From contig JAEWLD010000288.1 of assembly GCA_023393485.1 (NCBI GenBank), positions 1-11,050 on the forward strand: 11,050 nt of DNA. Reading direction: 5' to 3'. This stretch comes from Bacteroidota bacterium (GTDB lineage: Bacteria > Bacteroidota > Bacteroidia > Flavobacteriales > Flavobacteriaceae). The notes below the pieces were generated by a model. It was given only the letters and a program-made list of their open reading frames with translations. It ran no database searches and was not told where the DNA came from. Each line of letters opens with the position of its first letter. The stretch's first letter is position 1. Of the stretch, positions 1 to 7,210 are shown in pieces. Both the position numbers and the translations under genes were made by a program.

Positions 1-2
1 AT

Positions 3-815
3 AAAAACAATTACAAAGAAGAACGCGTTTGGGCCAGGGCGGCCGACGGGACAAAAATCCCGATTTCAATGGTCTACCGAAAAGGCATCAAAAAGAACGG
101 CAAAAACCCGACTTTGCAATACGCGTATGGCTCATACGGCTATTCGATGGATCCGACGTTTTCATCGACGCGATTATCGCTGCTTGACCGCGGGTTCATC
201 TTTGCCATCGCGCACATCCGCGGCGGCGAGGATTTGGGGCGCGCCTGGTACGAAAACGGCAAATTGCTCAAAAAGAAAAATACGTTTACAGATTTTATCG
301 ATTGCTCGAAATACCTGATCGCGGAAAAATATACATCGCCTGAACATTTGTATGCCGAGGGCGGATCGGCCGGCGGACTTTTGATGGGCGTCGTGGTCAA
401 TACCGCGCCTGAGTTGTATAACGGTGTGATCGCGCAAGTACCGTTTGTTGATGTCATGACGACGATGCTGGATGACACCATTCCGCTTACAACTGGCGAA
501 TACGACGAATGGGGCAATCCGAACCAGAAAAAATATTACGATTACATGAAATCATATTCGCCGTATGACAATGTCGGTGCGCATGACTATCCGAATATGT
601 ACATTTCAACCGGCTTGCATGACTCGCAAGTCCAATATTGGGAGCCGGCAAAATGGGTGGCCAAACTGCGCGCAAAAAAAACGGGTAACCAGTTGTTATT
701 CCTTGATACCAACATGGATGCAGGCCACGGAGGCGCGTCGGGACGGTTCGAAGCGCTGAAAGAGCTCGCCAAGGAATTCAGCTTTTTTTTGGATTTAGAA
801 GGAATTAAGAACTGA
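3..815 (+). CDS. Oligopeptidase B-like prolyl oligopeptidase family protein (S9A), 5'-truncated by the window edge
   Basis: This is the C-terminal catalytic part of a serine peptidase that in this family cuts peptides after basic residues (oligopeptidase B) or after proline. The reading frame is open to the left edge, so the true start is outside the window; the internal ATG at 69 is not the start, because upstream codons encode the conserved stretch [16 protein letters not shown]. About 270 residues are visible, all from the alpha/beta-hydrolase domain. Counting the first visible codon as 1, the triad is Ser122 in GGSAGG (codon 366-368), Asp207 in [14 protein letters not shown] (621-623) and His242 in DAGHGG (726-728). 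The [19 protein letters not shown] block is typical of S9A enzymes. No signal peptide can be judged, so location is unknown. The [10 protein letters not shown] motif makes oligopeptidase B a better fit than classical prolyl oligopeptidase. No strong terminator follows. Confidence 0.93.
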   Translation, partial: KNNYKEERVWARAADGTKIPISMVYRKGIKKNGKNPTLQYAYGSYGYSMDPTFSSTRLSLLDRGFIFAIAHIRGGEDLGRAWYENGKLLKKKNTFTDFIDCSKYLIAEKYTSPEHLYAEGGSAGGLLMGVVVNTAPELYNGVIAQVPFVDVMTTMLDDTIPLTTGEYDEWGNPNQKKYYDYMKSYSPYDNVGAHDYPNMYISTGLHDSQVQYWEPAKWVAKLRAKKTGNQLLFLDTNMDAGHGGASGRFEALKELAKEFSFFLDLEGIKN

Positions 816-832
816 TTAAAATATTTTTTTCC

Positions 833-840
833 TAAATTTG
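833..840 (+). promoter_or_regulatory. Candidate Bacteroidota -7 element (TAAATTTG)
   Basis: TAAATTTG matches the Bacteroidota -7 consensus TAnnTTTG exactly and would start transcription about 45-50 bp before the cysteine-synthase-like gene. No TTG is seen at the expected -33 distance, so the call is weak. Motif match is seen; function is inferred. Confidence 0.35.
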
Positions 841-854
841 CAAGGATTTGAGGT

Positions 855-870
855 TTGCCTTGAGCGGCAA
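855..870 (+). other. Small leader hairpin ahead of the cysteine-synthase-like gene
   Basis: TTGCC (855-859) and GGCAA (866-870) form a perfect 5-bp stem with a 6-base loop, followed by only three T residues. It could be a weak terminator for the upstream peptidase gene or a leader structure of the downstream gene. A direct repeat GCCTTGA overlaps it (857-863 and 875-881). Confidence 0.3.
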
Positions 871-895
871 TTTCGCCTTGATTAACTAATTTTTT

Positions 896-1936
896 ATGAA
901 AGAAGAAATAAAAGCTTACAATAGTGTTCTGGAACTGATAGGTAATACGCCACTAATTAAGCTCAATAAAGTTACCGAATCCCTAGACGGTAATTTCTAC
1001 GCCAAAGTAGAAGCTTTCAATCCGGGCCATTCGACAAAAGACCGCATCGCGCTCTACATTATTGAGGAAGCTGAAAAAAGAGGAATTCTTTCACCCGGTG
1101 ACACCATCATCGAAACCACTTCAGGGAACACGGGCTTCAGCCTTGCCATGGTGAGTATCATTAAAGGATACAATTGCATCCTGGCCGTAAGTTCCAAATC
1201 ATCTAAAGACAAAATTGACATGCTGCGCTCAATGGGCGCCAAAGTATATGTTTGCCCGGCGCACGTCTCGGCAGACGACAGCCGTTCGTACTACAGCGTC
1301 GCGAAAAGGCTGCACGAGGAAATCAAAGGTTCGGTTTACATCAACCAGTATTTCAACCAACTCAACATTGACGCGCATTACAAAACTACCGGGCCTGAAA
1401 TCTGGGAACAAACCGGCGGCAAAATCACACACCTGATTGCCTGTAGCGGAACCGGCGGAACAATTTCCGGCGCAGCCAAATATTTAAAAGAGCAAAACCC
1501 GCAAATCCGTGTTTTGGGCGTTGACGCGTTCGGGTCCGTTTTGAAAAAATACCACGAAACAAAAGAGTTCGATACCAACGAGATTTATCCGTACCGCATT
1601 GAAGGGTTAGGGAAGAACCTGATTCCATCTGCGACGGATTTTGATTTGATAGACAAATTCATCAAAGTGACCGACGAGGAAAGCGCACATGCCACGCGCG
1701 ATATCGCCAAACTCGAAGGCTTGTTCGTAGGCTATACTTCCGGAGCGGTTTTACAAGCCATCAAGCAATACGCCGAAGAAGGCGAGTTTGACCAAAGCAG
1801 CAATGTAGTCGCGATTTTCCCGGACCACGGTTCGCGTTACATGAGCAAAGTGTTCAGCGACGACTGGATGAACGAGCAGGGCTTTTTTGACAGTAACAAG
1901 ACTGAGGAAGCGCAGCAGATCGAATTCATTAAATAA
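896..1936 (+). CDS. PLP-dependent enzyme of the cysteine synthase / cystathionine beta-synthase family
   Basis: A 346-residue fold-type II PLP enzyme. Such enzymes perform beta-replacement on activated serine, giving cysteine or cystathionine, in the cytoplasm. Recognisable parts are the N-terminal [14 protein letters not shown] (11-24), the PLP lysine Lys48 in NPGHSTKDR, the substrate-binding loop ETTSGNTG (73-80) and the phosphate-binding loop GTGGTISG (185-192). Canonical O-acetylserine sulfhydrylases have NPGGSVKDR and EPTSGNTG, so Gly-to-His, Val-to-Thr and Pro-to-Thr changes sit around the active site. No C-terminal CBS or haem domain is present. The ATG is preceded by an AT-rich stretch and no clear Shine-Dalgarno, as usual in Bacteroidota. 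I recall close relatives of this subtype in flavobacteria annotated only as cysteine synthase family, so I give no symbol. Family is certain; whether it makes cysteine, cystathionine or something else is open. Confidence 0.92.
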   Translation: MKEEIKAYNSVLELIGNTPLIKLNKVTESLDGNFYAKVEAFNPGHSTKDRIALYIIEEAEKRGILSPGDTIIETTSGNTGFSLAMVSIIKGYNCILAVSSKSSKDKIDMLRSMGAKVYVCPAHVSADDSRSYYSVAKRLHEEIKGSVYINQYFNQLNIDAHYKTTGPEIWEQTGGKITHLIACSGTGGTISGAAKYLKEQNPQIRVLGVDAFGSVLKKYHETKEFDTNEIYPYRIEGLGKNLIPSATDFDLIDKFIKVTDEESAHATRDIAKLEGLFVGYTSGAVLQAIKQYAEEGEFDQSSNVVAIFPDHGSRYMSKVFSDDWMNEQGFFDSNKTEEAQQIEFIK

Positions 1937-1966
1937 TGAAGAATTAATAATTAATAATTAATAATG

Positions 1967-1997
1967 AAGCTTCGGGAAACTGAGGCTTTTTTATTTT
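1967..1997 (+). terminator. Rho-independent terminator for the cysteine-synthase-like gene
   Basis: AAGCTTC (1967-1973) pairs with GAGGCTT (1982-1988), seven pairs with one G:U, around an 8-base loop GGGAAACT. A T-rich tail follows (1987-1992, then TTTT after one A). It lies 31 bp past the stop codon on the + strand. Confidence 0.7.
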
Positions 1998-2007
1998 AAG
2001 AAGCACT

Positions 2008-2037
2008 AAAAAAACTCCGCTGTAAAAACGGAGCTTT
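2008..2037 (-). terminator. Rho-independent terminator for yebC
   Basis: Read on the minus strand, AAAGCTCCG (2037-2029) pairs with CGGAGTTTT (2019-2011), nine pairs with one G:U, around a 9-base loop, ending in a seven-T run (complement of 2008-2014). It lies 54 bp past the yebC stop, back to back with the terminator of the convergent gene. Confidence 0.7.
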
Positions 2038-2090
2038 AAATTTTAACGTAATTCCAATTATTAATTATTCATTACTAACTATTAATTAAA

Positions 2091-2801
2091 TTACTCTTTC
2101 ATCGTATGATAAACATTCTGCACATCGTCATCTTCCTCGATCTTCTCAAGTAATTTTTCCACGTCGGCGACTTGTTCCTCAGTCAAATCCTTCGTGACTT
2201 GCGGAATCCGTTCAAATCCCGACGACAAAATTTCAAATCCGCGGTTTTCAAGCTCTTTTTGGATTGCGCCAAAACTTTCAAACGGCGCGTAGATCAAAAT
2301 GCCGTCTTCGTCCTCAAAAACTTCCTCAACGCCAAAATCAATCAATTCGAGTTCAAGTTCTTCAATGTCAATCGACCCTTTAGCAATCCTGAAATTACAG
2401 ATGTGGTCAAACATGAATTCAACCGAACCCTGCGTGCCGAGGCTTCCGTTGCATTTATTGAAATAACTGCGGATGTTGGCTACCGTACGGTTGTTGTTGT
2501 CGGTGGCCGTTTCAATTAAGATTGCGATGCCATGCGGCGCATAGCCTTCAAATAAAACTTCCTTATAGTTGGCTGTGTCTTTTTCGGTGGCTTTCTTGAT
2601 TGCGCGCTCGACGTTTTCCTTAGGCATGTTGGCGGCCTTGGCGTTTTGCATTACCGCGCGAAGCCTTGAGTTGCTGTCGGGGTTTGGCCCGCCTTCCTTG
2701 ACGGCCATCACGATGTCTTTGCCGATACGCGTAAATGCTTTGGCCATTGCAGACCAGCGTTTCATTTTTCTGCCTTTCCTGAATTCAAATGCTCTTCCCA
2801 T
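2091..2801 (-). CDS. yebC: YebC/PmpR-TACO1 family protein
   Basis: A 236-residue cytoplasmic protein of the YebC family, historically annotated as a probable transcriptional regulator and related to the mitochondrial translation activator TACO1. I chose the ATG at 2801 because it gives the conserved N-terminus MGRAFEFRKGRKMKRWSAMAK; the frame could extend 8 codons to a TTG, but that adds no family sequence. Family features are FTRIGKDIVMAVKEGGPNPDSNSRLR, NMPKENVERAIKKA, the central FEGYAPHGIAILIETATDNNNRTVANIRSYF and the acidic C-terminal domain (VEKLLEKIEEDDDVQNVYHTM). Length is normal for the family. It has its own promoter candidate just upstream, so it need not be cotranscribed with the protease gene before it. 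Whether it binds DNA or acts on ribosomes in this organism cannot be told from sequence. Confidence 0.95.
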   Translation of the reverse strand: MGRAFEFRKGRKMKRWSAMAKAFTRIGKDIVMAVKEGGPNPDSNSRLRAVMQNAKAANMPKENVERAIKKATEKDTANYKEVLFEGYAPHGIAILIETATDNNNRTVANIRSYFNKCNGSLGTQGSVEFMFDHICNFRIAKGSIDIEELELELIDFGVEEVFEDEDGILIYAPFESFGAIQKELENRGFEILSSGFERIPQVTKDLTEEQVADVEKLLEKIEEDDDVQNVYHTMKE

Positions 2802-2822
2802 TTTCTGATAAAAATTGTGTCG

Positions 2823-2853
2823 CAAAAATAATGAAGTTGACTGAAGTTTTCAA
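2823..2853 (-). promoter_or_regulatory. Promoter of yebC (Bacteroidota type)
   Basis: On the minus strand a -33 TTG (2853-2851) is followed after 20 bp by TATTTTTG (2830-2823), a perfect match to TAnnTTTG. Transcription would begin roughly 15 nt before the yebC ATG, giving a short leader. Spacing and both boxes fit the Bacteroidota primary sigma factor. Confidence 0.6.
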
Positions 2854-2861
2854 CCGAAATG

Positions 2862-2899
2862 AAAAATACCGGCGCTAACTTAGCATTTTATCCGGCCGG
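2862..2899 (-). terminator. Possible weak terminator after the tail-specific protease gene
   Basis: CCGGC (2869-2873) and GCCGG (2895-2899) can pair, enclosing a smaller perfect inverted repeat GCTAA-C-TTAGC (2874-2884). On the minus strand the outer arm is followed by TATTTTT. The stem is short and the loop complex, so the call is tentative. Confidence 0.3.
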
Positions 2900-2903
2900 G
2901 TGA

Positions 2904-4967
2904 TTATTCCCCTGTTTTTCCAAGCCGGTAAACAGCCTTGTCCGAGCCTGTTTTCATACTGCCGATGATGCGGGCGGCTTCCTGAAGATATACGTTGCAC
3001 GCGGCTTGCTTGAGCTTGTTTTGATTGGCCTGGTCCGGCGCTTTGGGAGTTTTGCGGCGCCGGCTTTTTTCAAGGTTTGCAATTTTAGCCCCGGTCGGCT
3101 TTTCGGTTTCATCCTTTATCTCTTTCCAAAGGCGATCGATTCTTTGCATCAGCGCAAACACGTCGCCGAGATTGATAGAGAGTGATGCCAAAGGATTGTT
3201 GTACAATTCGGTGATCTGCTGGTCAATGGCCGCGATGTGATTGAAACGCGCGTCGGTTTTAACCCGGGCAATGCTTTCACTGATTGCACTGCTGAAATTA
3301 CTGTCGATCTTTTTGAAAGGCACCTCGGGATTTACGTCAGACGGCATCGCGGTTTTTTCATCTTTCTCGCGCGGGGTAATTCCGTCGTACAACACCGGAA
3401 GTGGCACATCGGGCGTAATTCCGTTGATTTGGGCGCTTTGCCCTGTAATGCGATAAAACTTTTCGACGGTTGTCTTTACGAATTCCTGCTGCCGTTCATC
3501 GACAGGAAGAATGACCTGGATCGTGGCCTTGCCCAGCGACCTCGCCCCGGCAATGATCGCGCGGTTGTAATCCTGCATGGCTGCCGCAAAAAACTCGCTC
3601 GCCGAAGCCGAAGCGCCGTTGACAAGCACAACAACCGGCCCTGAAAACGCTGTCCCCGGACGATAATCTCGCAAAATTTCCTGATGCCCATAACGGTTTA
3701 CTGCAACGGCAATCGGTCCGCTGTCAATAAACAGTCCGGCAAGCCTGACAGCTTCGTCCATCGATCCGCCGCCATTATCCATCAAGTCAATCACAAGGCC
3801 GTCGATGTTCTGTTTTTTAAGCCGCTCAATTTCTTTTTCGGCATCTTCCGCGCAGCCATGATTCGAAAAAGTATCAAAATCAGAATAGAAGCTCGGAATC
3901 TTCAGATAACCAATACGCGAATTGTCTTCTTCGGCGATAAAACCATAAACGCTGTTTTCCAATGCTTTCATGACCTGCTTTTTCAGCCTGACATCGAGCG
4001 TTGTGCCATTTTTCTTTTTTATGGTCAGCAGTACATTCTTATTGGCATCGGAAAAAATGATGTCGCCGATGACATCAAGGTCGGTACAGGAAACCAGATA
4101 CTGCTTGCCGTCGCTGTCTGAAACCTTGACAATCAGATCTTCCTTTTCTATTAGCTTGCACTGGTCAGCCGGTCCGCCGGGCGTGACATCCATCACGACG
4201 ATCTCGCTTTTTTCATTGACGACGAATTCAAGACCGAGCGAGAGATTGCTCGTTGAAAGGCTTGACATGAAACTCATCTTTTCGTCGAGATAAAAGTAAT
4301 TCGTATGTGGGTCAAAGTAACTGCAAAAGGCGTTTAGGAAATCGCTTTGCAGTTTGTTTTCAAGTCCGTTGCGGCTTTCGAGTTCACTGTTGACGCGGCA
4401 AATGCTGCTTTCAAAAACCCGCGCGGCGGCGGCTTTCTCGAGCACATCGAAATTCTGTTTCAGTGAATCAAGGTTTTTGCTTTGCTTTGAGATGTCTTCG
4501 AGAATGTCGAACGCGAGTCTTTTTCGCCAAACATTGTCAACTTTCGAAGCTTCGACGTCAAACGGGAACGGATCTTTGCTGAACCGCATCGAATCTTTTC
4601 CCGAATAATCAAGTTTCCGGCCTTCGAATTTCAGTATCGAACGGCGTTTGCGCTCAAGTGCGCCCCGATAAAACACCGCAAATTGATTGAGGAAGTCGCA
4701 GTTTTTCTCAAGAATGGCCTCATCGATTCTCAAGCGGTTGCGCCGCAGCGAGTCGTATTCTGTCTTGGTAAACAATACGTGATCCTGGTCAATCGTATCG
4801 ATGAATTTGTCGAATACATACCCAGAAAGGCTGTCGTCAATCGGCTTTGGCCTGAAATGTTCGCGCCGGATCAAATTGTCGACCTTATCCAAAAGCAGAC
4901 AAGTCTCATTCGTCTGAGCGGAAGCAGCAAACGAAAGCAAAACGACCAATGCGCAGCTTTTTTTCAT
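2904..4967 (-). CDS. prc: Periplasmic tail-specific (carboxy-terminal processing) protease, peptidase S41
   Basis: A 687-residue protease that in this family degrades or trims periplasmic proteins from the C-terminus; E. coli Prc is almost the same size. The start at 4967 gives a clear signal peptide (MKKSCALVVLLSFAASA, likely cut after residue 17); the frame extends 46 codons upstream, but that stretch has no family sequence and overlaps gcvT. In order: an N-terminal helical domain (about 25-230, with FDPHTNYF at 218-225), a PDZ domain (about 240-330, GLEFVVNEKSEIVVMDVTPGGPA), the S41 core with DNGGGSMDEA (397-406), nucleophile Ser455 in GASASASE and general base Lys480 in SLGKATIQ, 25 residues apart as in Prc, then a basic C-terminal domain. 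It lies 58 bp after gcvT and may share its transcript. The usual Arg in DLRxNxGG is Met here. Confidence 0.93.
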   Translation of the reverse strand: MKKSCALVVLLSFAASAQTNETCLLLDKVDNLIRREHFRPKPIDDSLSGYVFDKFIDTIDQDHVLFTKTEYDSLRRNRLRIDEAILEKNCDFLNQFAVFYRGALERKRRSILKFEGRKLDYSGKDSMRFSKDPFPFDVEASKVDNVWRKRLAFDILEDISKQSKNLDSLKQNFDVLEKAAAARVFESSICRVNSELESRNGLENKLQSDFLNAFCSYFDPHTNYFYLDEKMSFMSSLSTSNLSLGLEFVVNEKSEIVVMDVTPGGPADQCKLIEKEDLIVKVSDSDGKQYLVSCTDLDVIGDIIFSDANKNVLLTIKKKNGTTLDVRLKKQVMKALENSVYGFIAEEDNSRIGYLKIPSFYSDFDTFSNHGCAEDAEKEIERLKKQNIDGLVIDLMDNGGGSMDEAVRLAGLFIDSGPIAVAVNRYGHQEILRDYRPGTAFSGPVVVLVNGASASASEFFAAAMQDYNRAIIAGARSLGKATIQVILPVDERQQEFVKTTVEKFYRITGQSAQINGITPDVPLPVLYDGITPREKDEKTAMPSDVNPEVPFKKIDSNFSSAISESIARVKTDARFNHIAAIDQQITELYNNPLASLSINLGDVFALMQRIDRLWKEIKDETEKPTGAKIANLEKSRRRKTPKAPDQANQNKLKQAACNVYLQEAARIIGSMKTGSDKAVYRLGKTGE

Positions 4968-5025
4968 GCAATTTTCGGGATTGAAAACCCACAGTAAGAT
5001 AGTAAAAACCTGCGAACTTTCCCGA

Positions 5026-6108
5026 TTATTTCTTGTAAAACGGCAACTTGACGACTTTGGCACGAACGTCATTGTTTCTGATTCGGACAAAAATTTCGCT
5101 GTCAACAGCGCTGTATTCGGTTTTTACATAACCGAGCCCGATGCCTTTGCCAAGTGACGGCGCCATTGTCCCGGAAGTCACGATGCCGATATTCTTGCCG
5201 TCCTTATCAACGATTTCATAATCATGGCGCGGAATGCCGCGTTCAACGAGTTCAAACCCGACGAGTTTTTTCTTGACACCTTCTTCTTTTTGTTTTTTCA
5301 GGTTTTCTGAATTGACGAAATCTTTGGTGAACTTCGTAATCCAGCCCAATCCGGCTTCAAGCGGCGATGTCGTGTCGTTGATGTCGTTACCGTAAAGGCA
5401 GAATCCCATTTCAAGGCGCAAAGTGTCGCGCGCGGCAAGCCCGATCGGTTTGATGCCGTATGCTTTTCCGGCTTCAAAGATCTTATTCCACAACTCCACA
5501 ATCTGGCTGTTCTTGCAATAAATCTCAAAACCGCCCGAACCGGTATAACCCGTAGCCGAAATGATGATGTCGTCAAACCCGGCAAAATCGCCAACCGCAA
5601 AATGATAGTATGGAATCGCGCCCAAATCAAGCGACGACAGGCTTTGCATTGCCTCAACCGCTTTCGGGCCCTGGATCGCGAGCAACGAATAGTCATCGGA
5701 TTTGTTTTCCATCCTGACCCCGAGGTCGTTGTGTTTAGAAATCCAATCCCAGTCTTTCTCAATGTTCGACGCATTGACCACCAGCATGTACTGGTCTTCG
5801 GCCATTTTGTAGACGATCAAATCATCTACGATTCCGCCGTCATTGTTCGGCAAACACGAATATTGCGCGCGCCCGACGGTGAGAACCGATGCGTCGTTTG
5901 AAGTGACTTTTTGGATCAGATCAAGCGCTTTCGGCCCGCTCAAGAAGAACTCGCCCATGTGCGACACGTCAAAAACCCCAACGCCATTGCGTACGGTTTC
6001 GTGTTCGGCATTGACGCCTTCGTATTGGATTGGCATGTTGTAACCAGCAAACGGCAGCATTTTCGCGCCAAGACTTTCGTGGATGTGTTTGAGAGCGGTG
6101 TCTTTCAT
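5026..6108 (-). CDS. gcvT: Aminomethyltransferase, glycine cleavage system T protein
   Basis: A 360-residue protein matching the T protein, which transfers the methylene group from aminomethylated lipoyl-GcvH to tetrahydrofolate, releasing ammonia. Seen in sequence: N-terminal [23 protein letters not shown] (18-40), FDVSHMGEF (46-54), the [10 protein letters not shown] block (91-100) whose DD contains the conserved acidic residue for folate catalysis, [11 protein letters not shown] (187-197), [18 protein letters not shown] (226-243, substrate arginines) and the C-terminal [18 protein letters not shown]. Length is normal and the ATG at 6108 is the natural start. The partner genes gcvH and gcvP are not in the window. 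No glycine riboswitch is present: the inferred leader is only about 25 nt. Confidence 0.97.
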   Translation of the reverse strand: MKDTALKHIHESLGAKMLPFAGYNMPIQYEGVNAEHETVRNGVGVFDVSHMGEFFLSGPKALDLIQKVTSNDASVLTVGRAQYSCLPNNDGGIVDDLIVYKMAEDQYMLVVNASNIEKDWDWISKHNDLGVRMENKSDDYSLLAIQGPKAVEAMQSLSSLDLGAIPYYHFAVGDFAGFDDIIISATGYTGSGGFEIYCKNSQIVELWNKIFEAGKAYGIKPIGLAARDTLRLEMGFCLYGNDINDTTSPLEAGLGWITKFTKDFVNSENLKKQKEEGVKKKLVGFELVERGIPRHDYEIVDKDGKNIGIVTSGTMAPSLGKGIGLGYVKTEYSAVDSEIFVRIRNNDVRAKVVKLPFYKK

Positions 6109-6137
6109 CGGGATTAATGATAGTTTAGTTTGAGCCG

Positions 6138-6168
6138 CTAAATTAGTGGATTTTTGAGGAGTTGCAAA
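6138..6168 (-). promoter_or_regulatory. Candidate promoter of gcvT
   Basis: On the minus strand TTTG (6168-6165) is followed after 19 bp by TAATTTAG (6145-6138), one base off TAnnTTTG. This would give an mRNA starting about 25 nt before the gcvT ATG. Boxes are seen; activity is inferred. Confidence 0.45.
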
Positions 6169-6212
6169 GTTGCGGCATCAAAGTTTTTTCTGACGGCAGA
6201 TTGGCAGATCAG

Positions 6213-6233
6213 GATTTGCAAAGCCTGCGAATC
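6213..6233 (+). other. Hairpin in the gcvT-nnrD intergenic region
   Basis: GATTTGC (6213-6219) pairs with GCGAATC (6227-6233), seven pairs with one G:U, around a 7-base loop. It lies 14 bp to the left of the GC-rich element at 6248-6337 and may or may not belong to it. No T-run follows on either strand. Confidence 0.35.
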
Positions 6234-6247
6234 TTTGGTTATTATTT

Positions 6248-6337
6248 GGGCGTTGCGCAGGCGCCGCGCTTTCCGCACTCGCTTTTTTGCTTGCTGCGCC
6301 GCAAAAAGAGCTCAGACAATGCGCCAATCGCTAACGC
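6248..6337 (+). repeat. GC-rich element with nested inverted repeats, possible dispersed intergenic repeat
   Basis: The stretch is much richer in G and C than the AT-rich spacers elsewhere in the window. Outer arms GCGTT (6250-6254) and AACGC (6333-6337) are inverted. In the centre GCTTTTTTGC (6281-6290) pairs with GCAAAAAGAGC (6301-6311), about ten pairs with one bulge, around a 10-base loop. Near the left end is the palindrome GGCGCC (6260-6265), followed by CGCGCTTTCCGC. The strand cannot be assigned; the orientation given is the one in which I recognise the motif order GGGCGTT ... CTTTCCGC ... hairpin ... AATCGCTAACGC. From memory, unverified, similar arrangements recur between genes in Bacteroidota genomes. 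Reading frames through it have no family signature. Confidence 0.45.
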
Positions 6338-6373
6338 GGTTACGTGTCCGAATAATGTTTATCTTTAATTGTC

Positions 6374-7210
6374 ATGAAAATTACTGCCGAAGAAGTAAAA
6401 AAGCTCCTGAAACCAAATGACCCGGACTCGCACAAAGGCACGTTCGGCCATGCACTCATTATTGGCGGCAGTCACGGAAAAATAGGTTCGGTATGTCTGG
6501 CAGCCAAAGCAGCGCTCAAAACCGGTTGTGGTTTGGCTACCGTATTTCTGCCCGAGTGCGGCTACGGCATCATCCAAAGCGTTGTGCCCGAAGCCATGGC
6601 AGTCACCGATGACAACGGGAAACACATTTCACACATCAATTTTGATCTGGAACCGCAAGCCATCGGCATCGGTCCGGGAATGGGGCAGGAACTGGTAACC
6701 CAAAAAGCTTTTCACGAATTCCTCAAACACAATAAACAGCCGCTTGTGGTTGATGCCGACGCGCTGAATGTTCTCTCGGCCAACAAGGCATGGCTGAACC
6801 TTGTGCCCGAAAACTTGATATTGACCCCGCATCCAAAAGATTTCGAACGGCTCGCGGGCAAAGCCAAATCCGAAAAACAGCGGCTCGAACTCGCGCACGC
6901 CATCTCAAAGAAGTACAAAGTGATCATTGTGCTCAAAGGCGCACCGACCAAAATTATCTGGAAAGACGATTTGTATGAGAACACTACCGGCAACTCCGCG
7001 CTTTCAACGGCGGGAACCGGTGACGTGCTGACCGGCAGGATCACGAGTCTGGTCGCGCAATCATATAAGCCGATTGACGCAGTTATGCTCGCGGTGTATC
7101 TCCATGGGCTGACCGCTGACATTGCCCGACCCGAAACCGGACGGCATGCGTTTCTGGCTTCCGATGTGATCGATTACATCGGAAAAGCTTTTTTATCGCT
7201 TGGAAAATAG
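6374..7210 (+). CDS. nnrD: ADP-dependent NAD(P)H-hydrate dehydratase, stand-alone
   Basis: A 278-residue ribokinase-like enzyme that repairs hydrated NADH and NADPH using ADP (known for the family). Seen in sequence: HKGTFGHALIIGGSHGKIGS (20-39), the anion-binding GIGPGMG (98-104), VVDADALNVL (125-134), LTPHPKDF (150-157), KGAPTKI (188-194) and the C-terminal GTGDVLTG (214-221) with catalytic Asp217. The motif before it is GNSALSTAGTGD rather than the commoner GNPGMATAGSGD or GGTGD. The epimerase domain (NnrE), fused N-terminally in E. coli YjeF, is absent, so it must be encoded elsewhere or lacking. The ATG at 6374 follows an AT-rich stretch, with a weak TATCTTTA at 6360-6367 so close that any transcript from it would be almost leaderless. 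It diverges from gcvT and its stop codon directly abuts that of the next gene. Confidence 0.93.
   Translation: MKITAEEVKKLLKPNDPDSHKGTFGHALIIGGSHGKIGSVCLAAKAALKTGCGLATVFLPECGYGIIQSVVPEAMAVTDDNGKHISHINFDLEPQAIGIGPGMGQELVTQKAFHEFLKHNKQPLVVDADALNVLSANKAWLNLVPENLILTPHPKDFERLAGKAKSEKQRLELAHAISKKYKVIIVLKGAPTKIIWKDDLYENTTGNSALSTAGTGDVLTGRITSLVAQSYKPIDAVMLAVYLHGLTADIARPETGRHAFLASDVIDYIGKAFLSLGK

Noticed and set aside
140..517. Antisense 125-codon frame inside the S9 peptidase gene
   Set aside because: Shadow of the catalytic domain coding; low-complexity Ser-rich translation with no family match.
1941..1966. AATTAAT repeats as a CRISPR or origin-like iteron array
   Set aside because: The run is short, has no unique spacers, and lies between terminators with no cas or replication gene nearby.
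3237..3644. Antisense 135-codon frame inside prc
   Set aside because: It lies wholly opposite a well supported gene and has no recognisable family sequence.
4968..5105. 46-codon N-terminal extension of the tail-specific protease
   Set aside because: It would overlap gcvT and place the signal peptide internally; starting at 4967 gives a normal secreted protein.
6109..6150. Glycine riboswitch ahead of gcvT
   Set aside because: The upstream sequence allows only a short leader after the promoter candidate and shows no riboswitch-like folded domain.
6154..6420. Open frame of 88 codons on the + strand in the gcvT-nnrD spacer
   Set aside because: It crosses the structured GC-rich element, is rich in Arg and Cys without domain pattern, and runs out of frame into nnrD; it looks like a by-product of the repeat.
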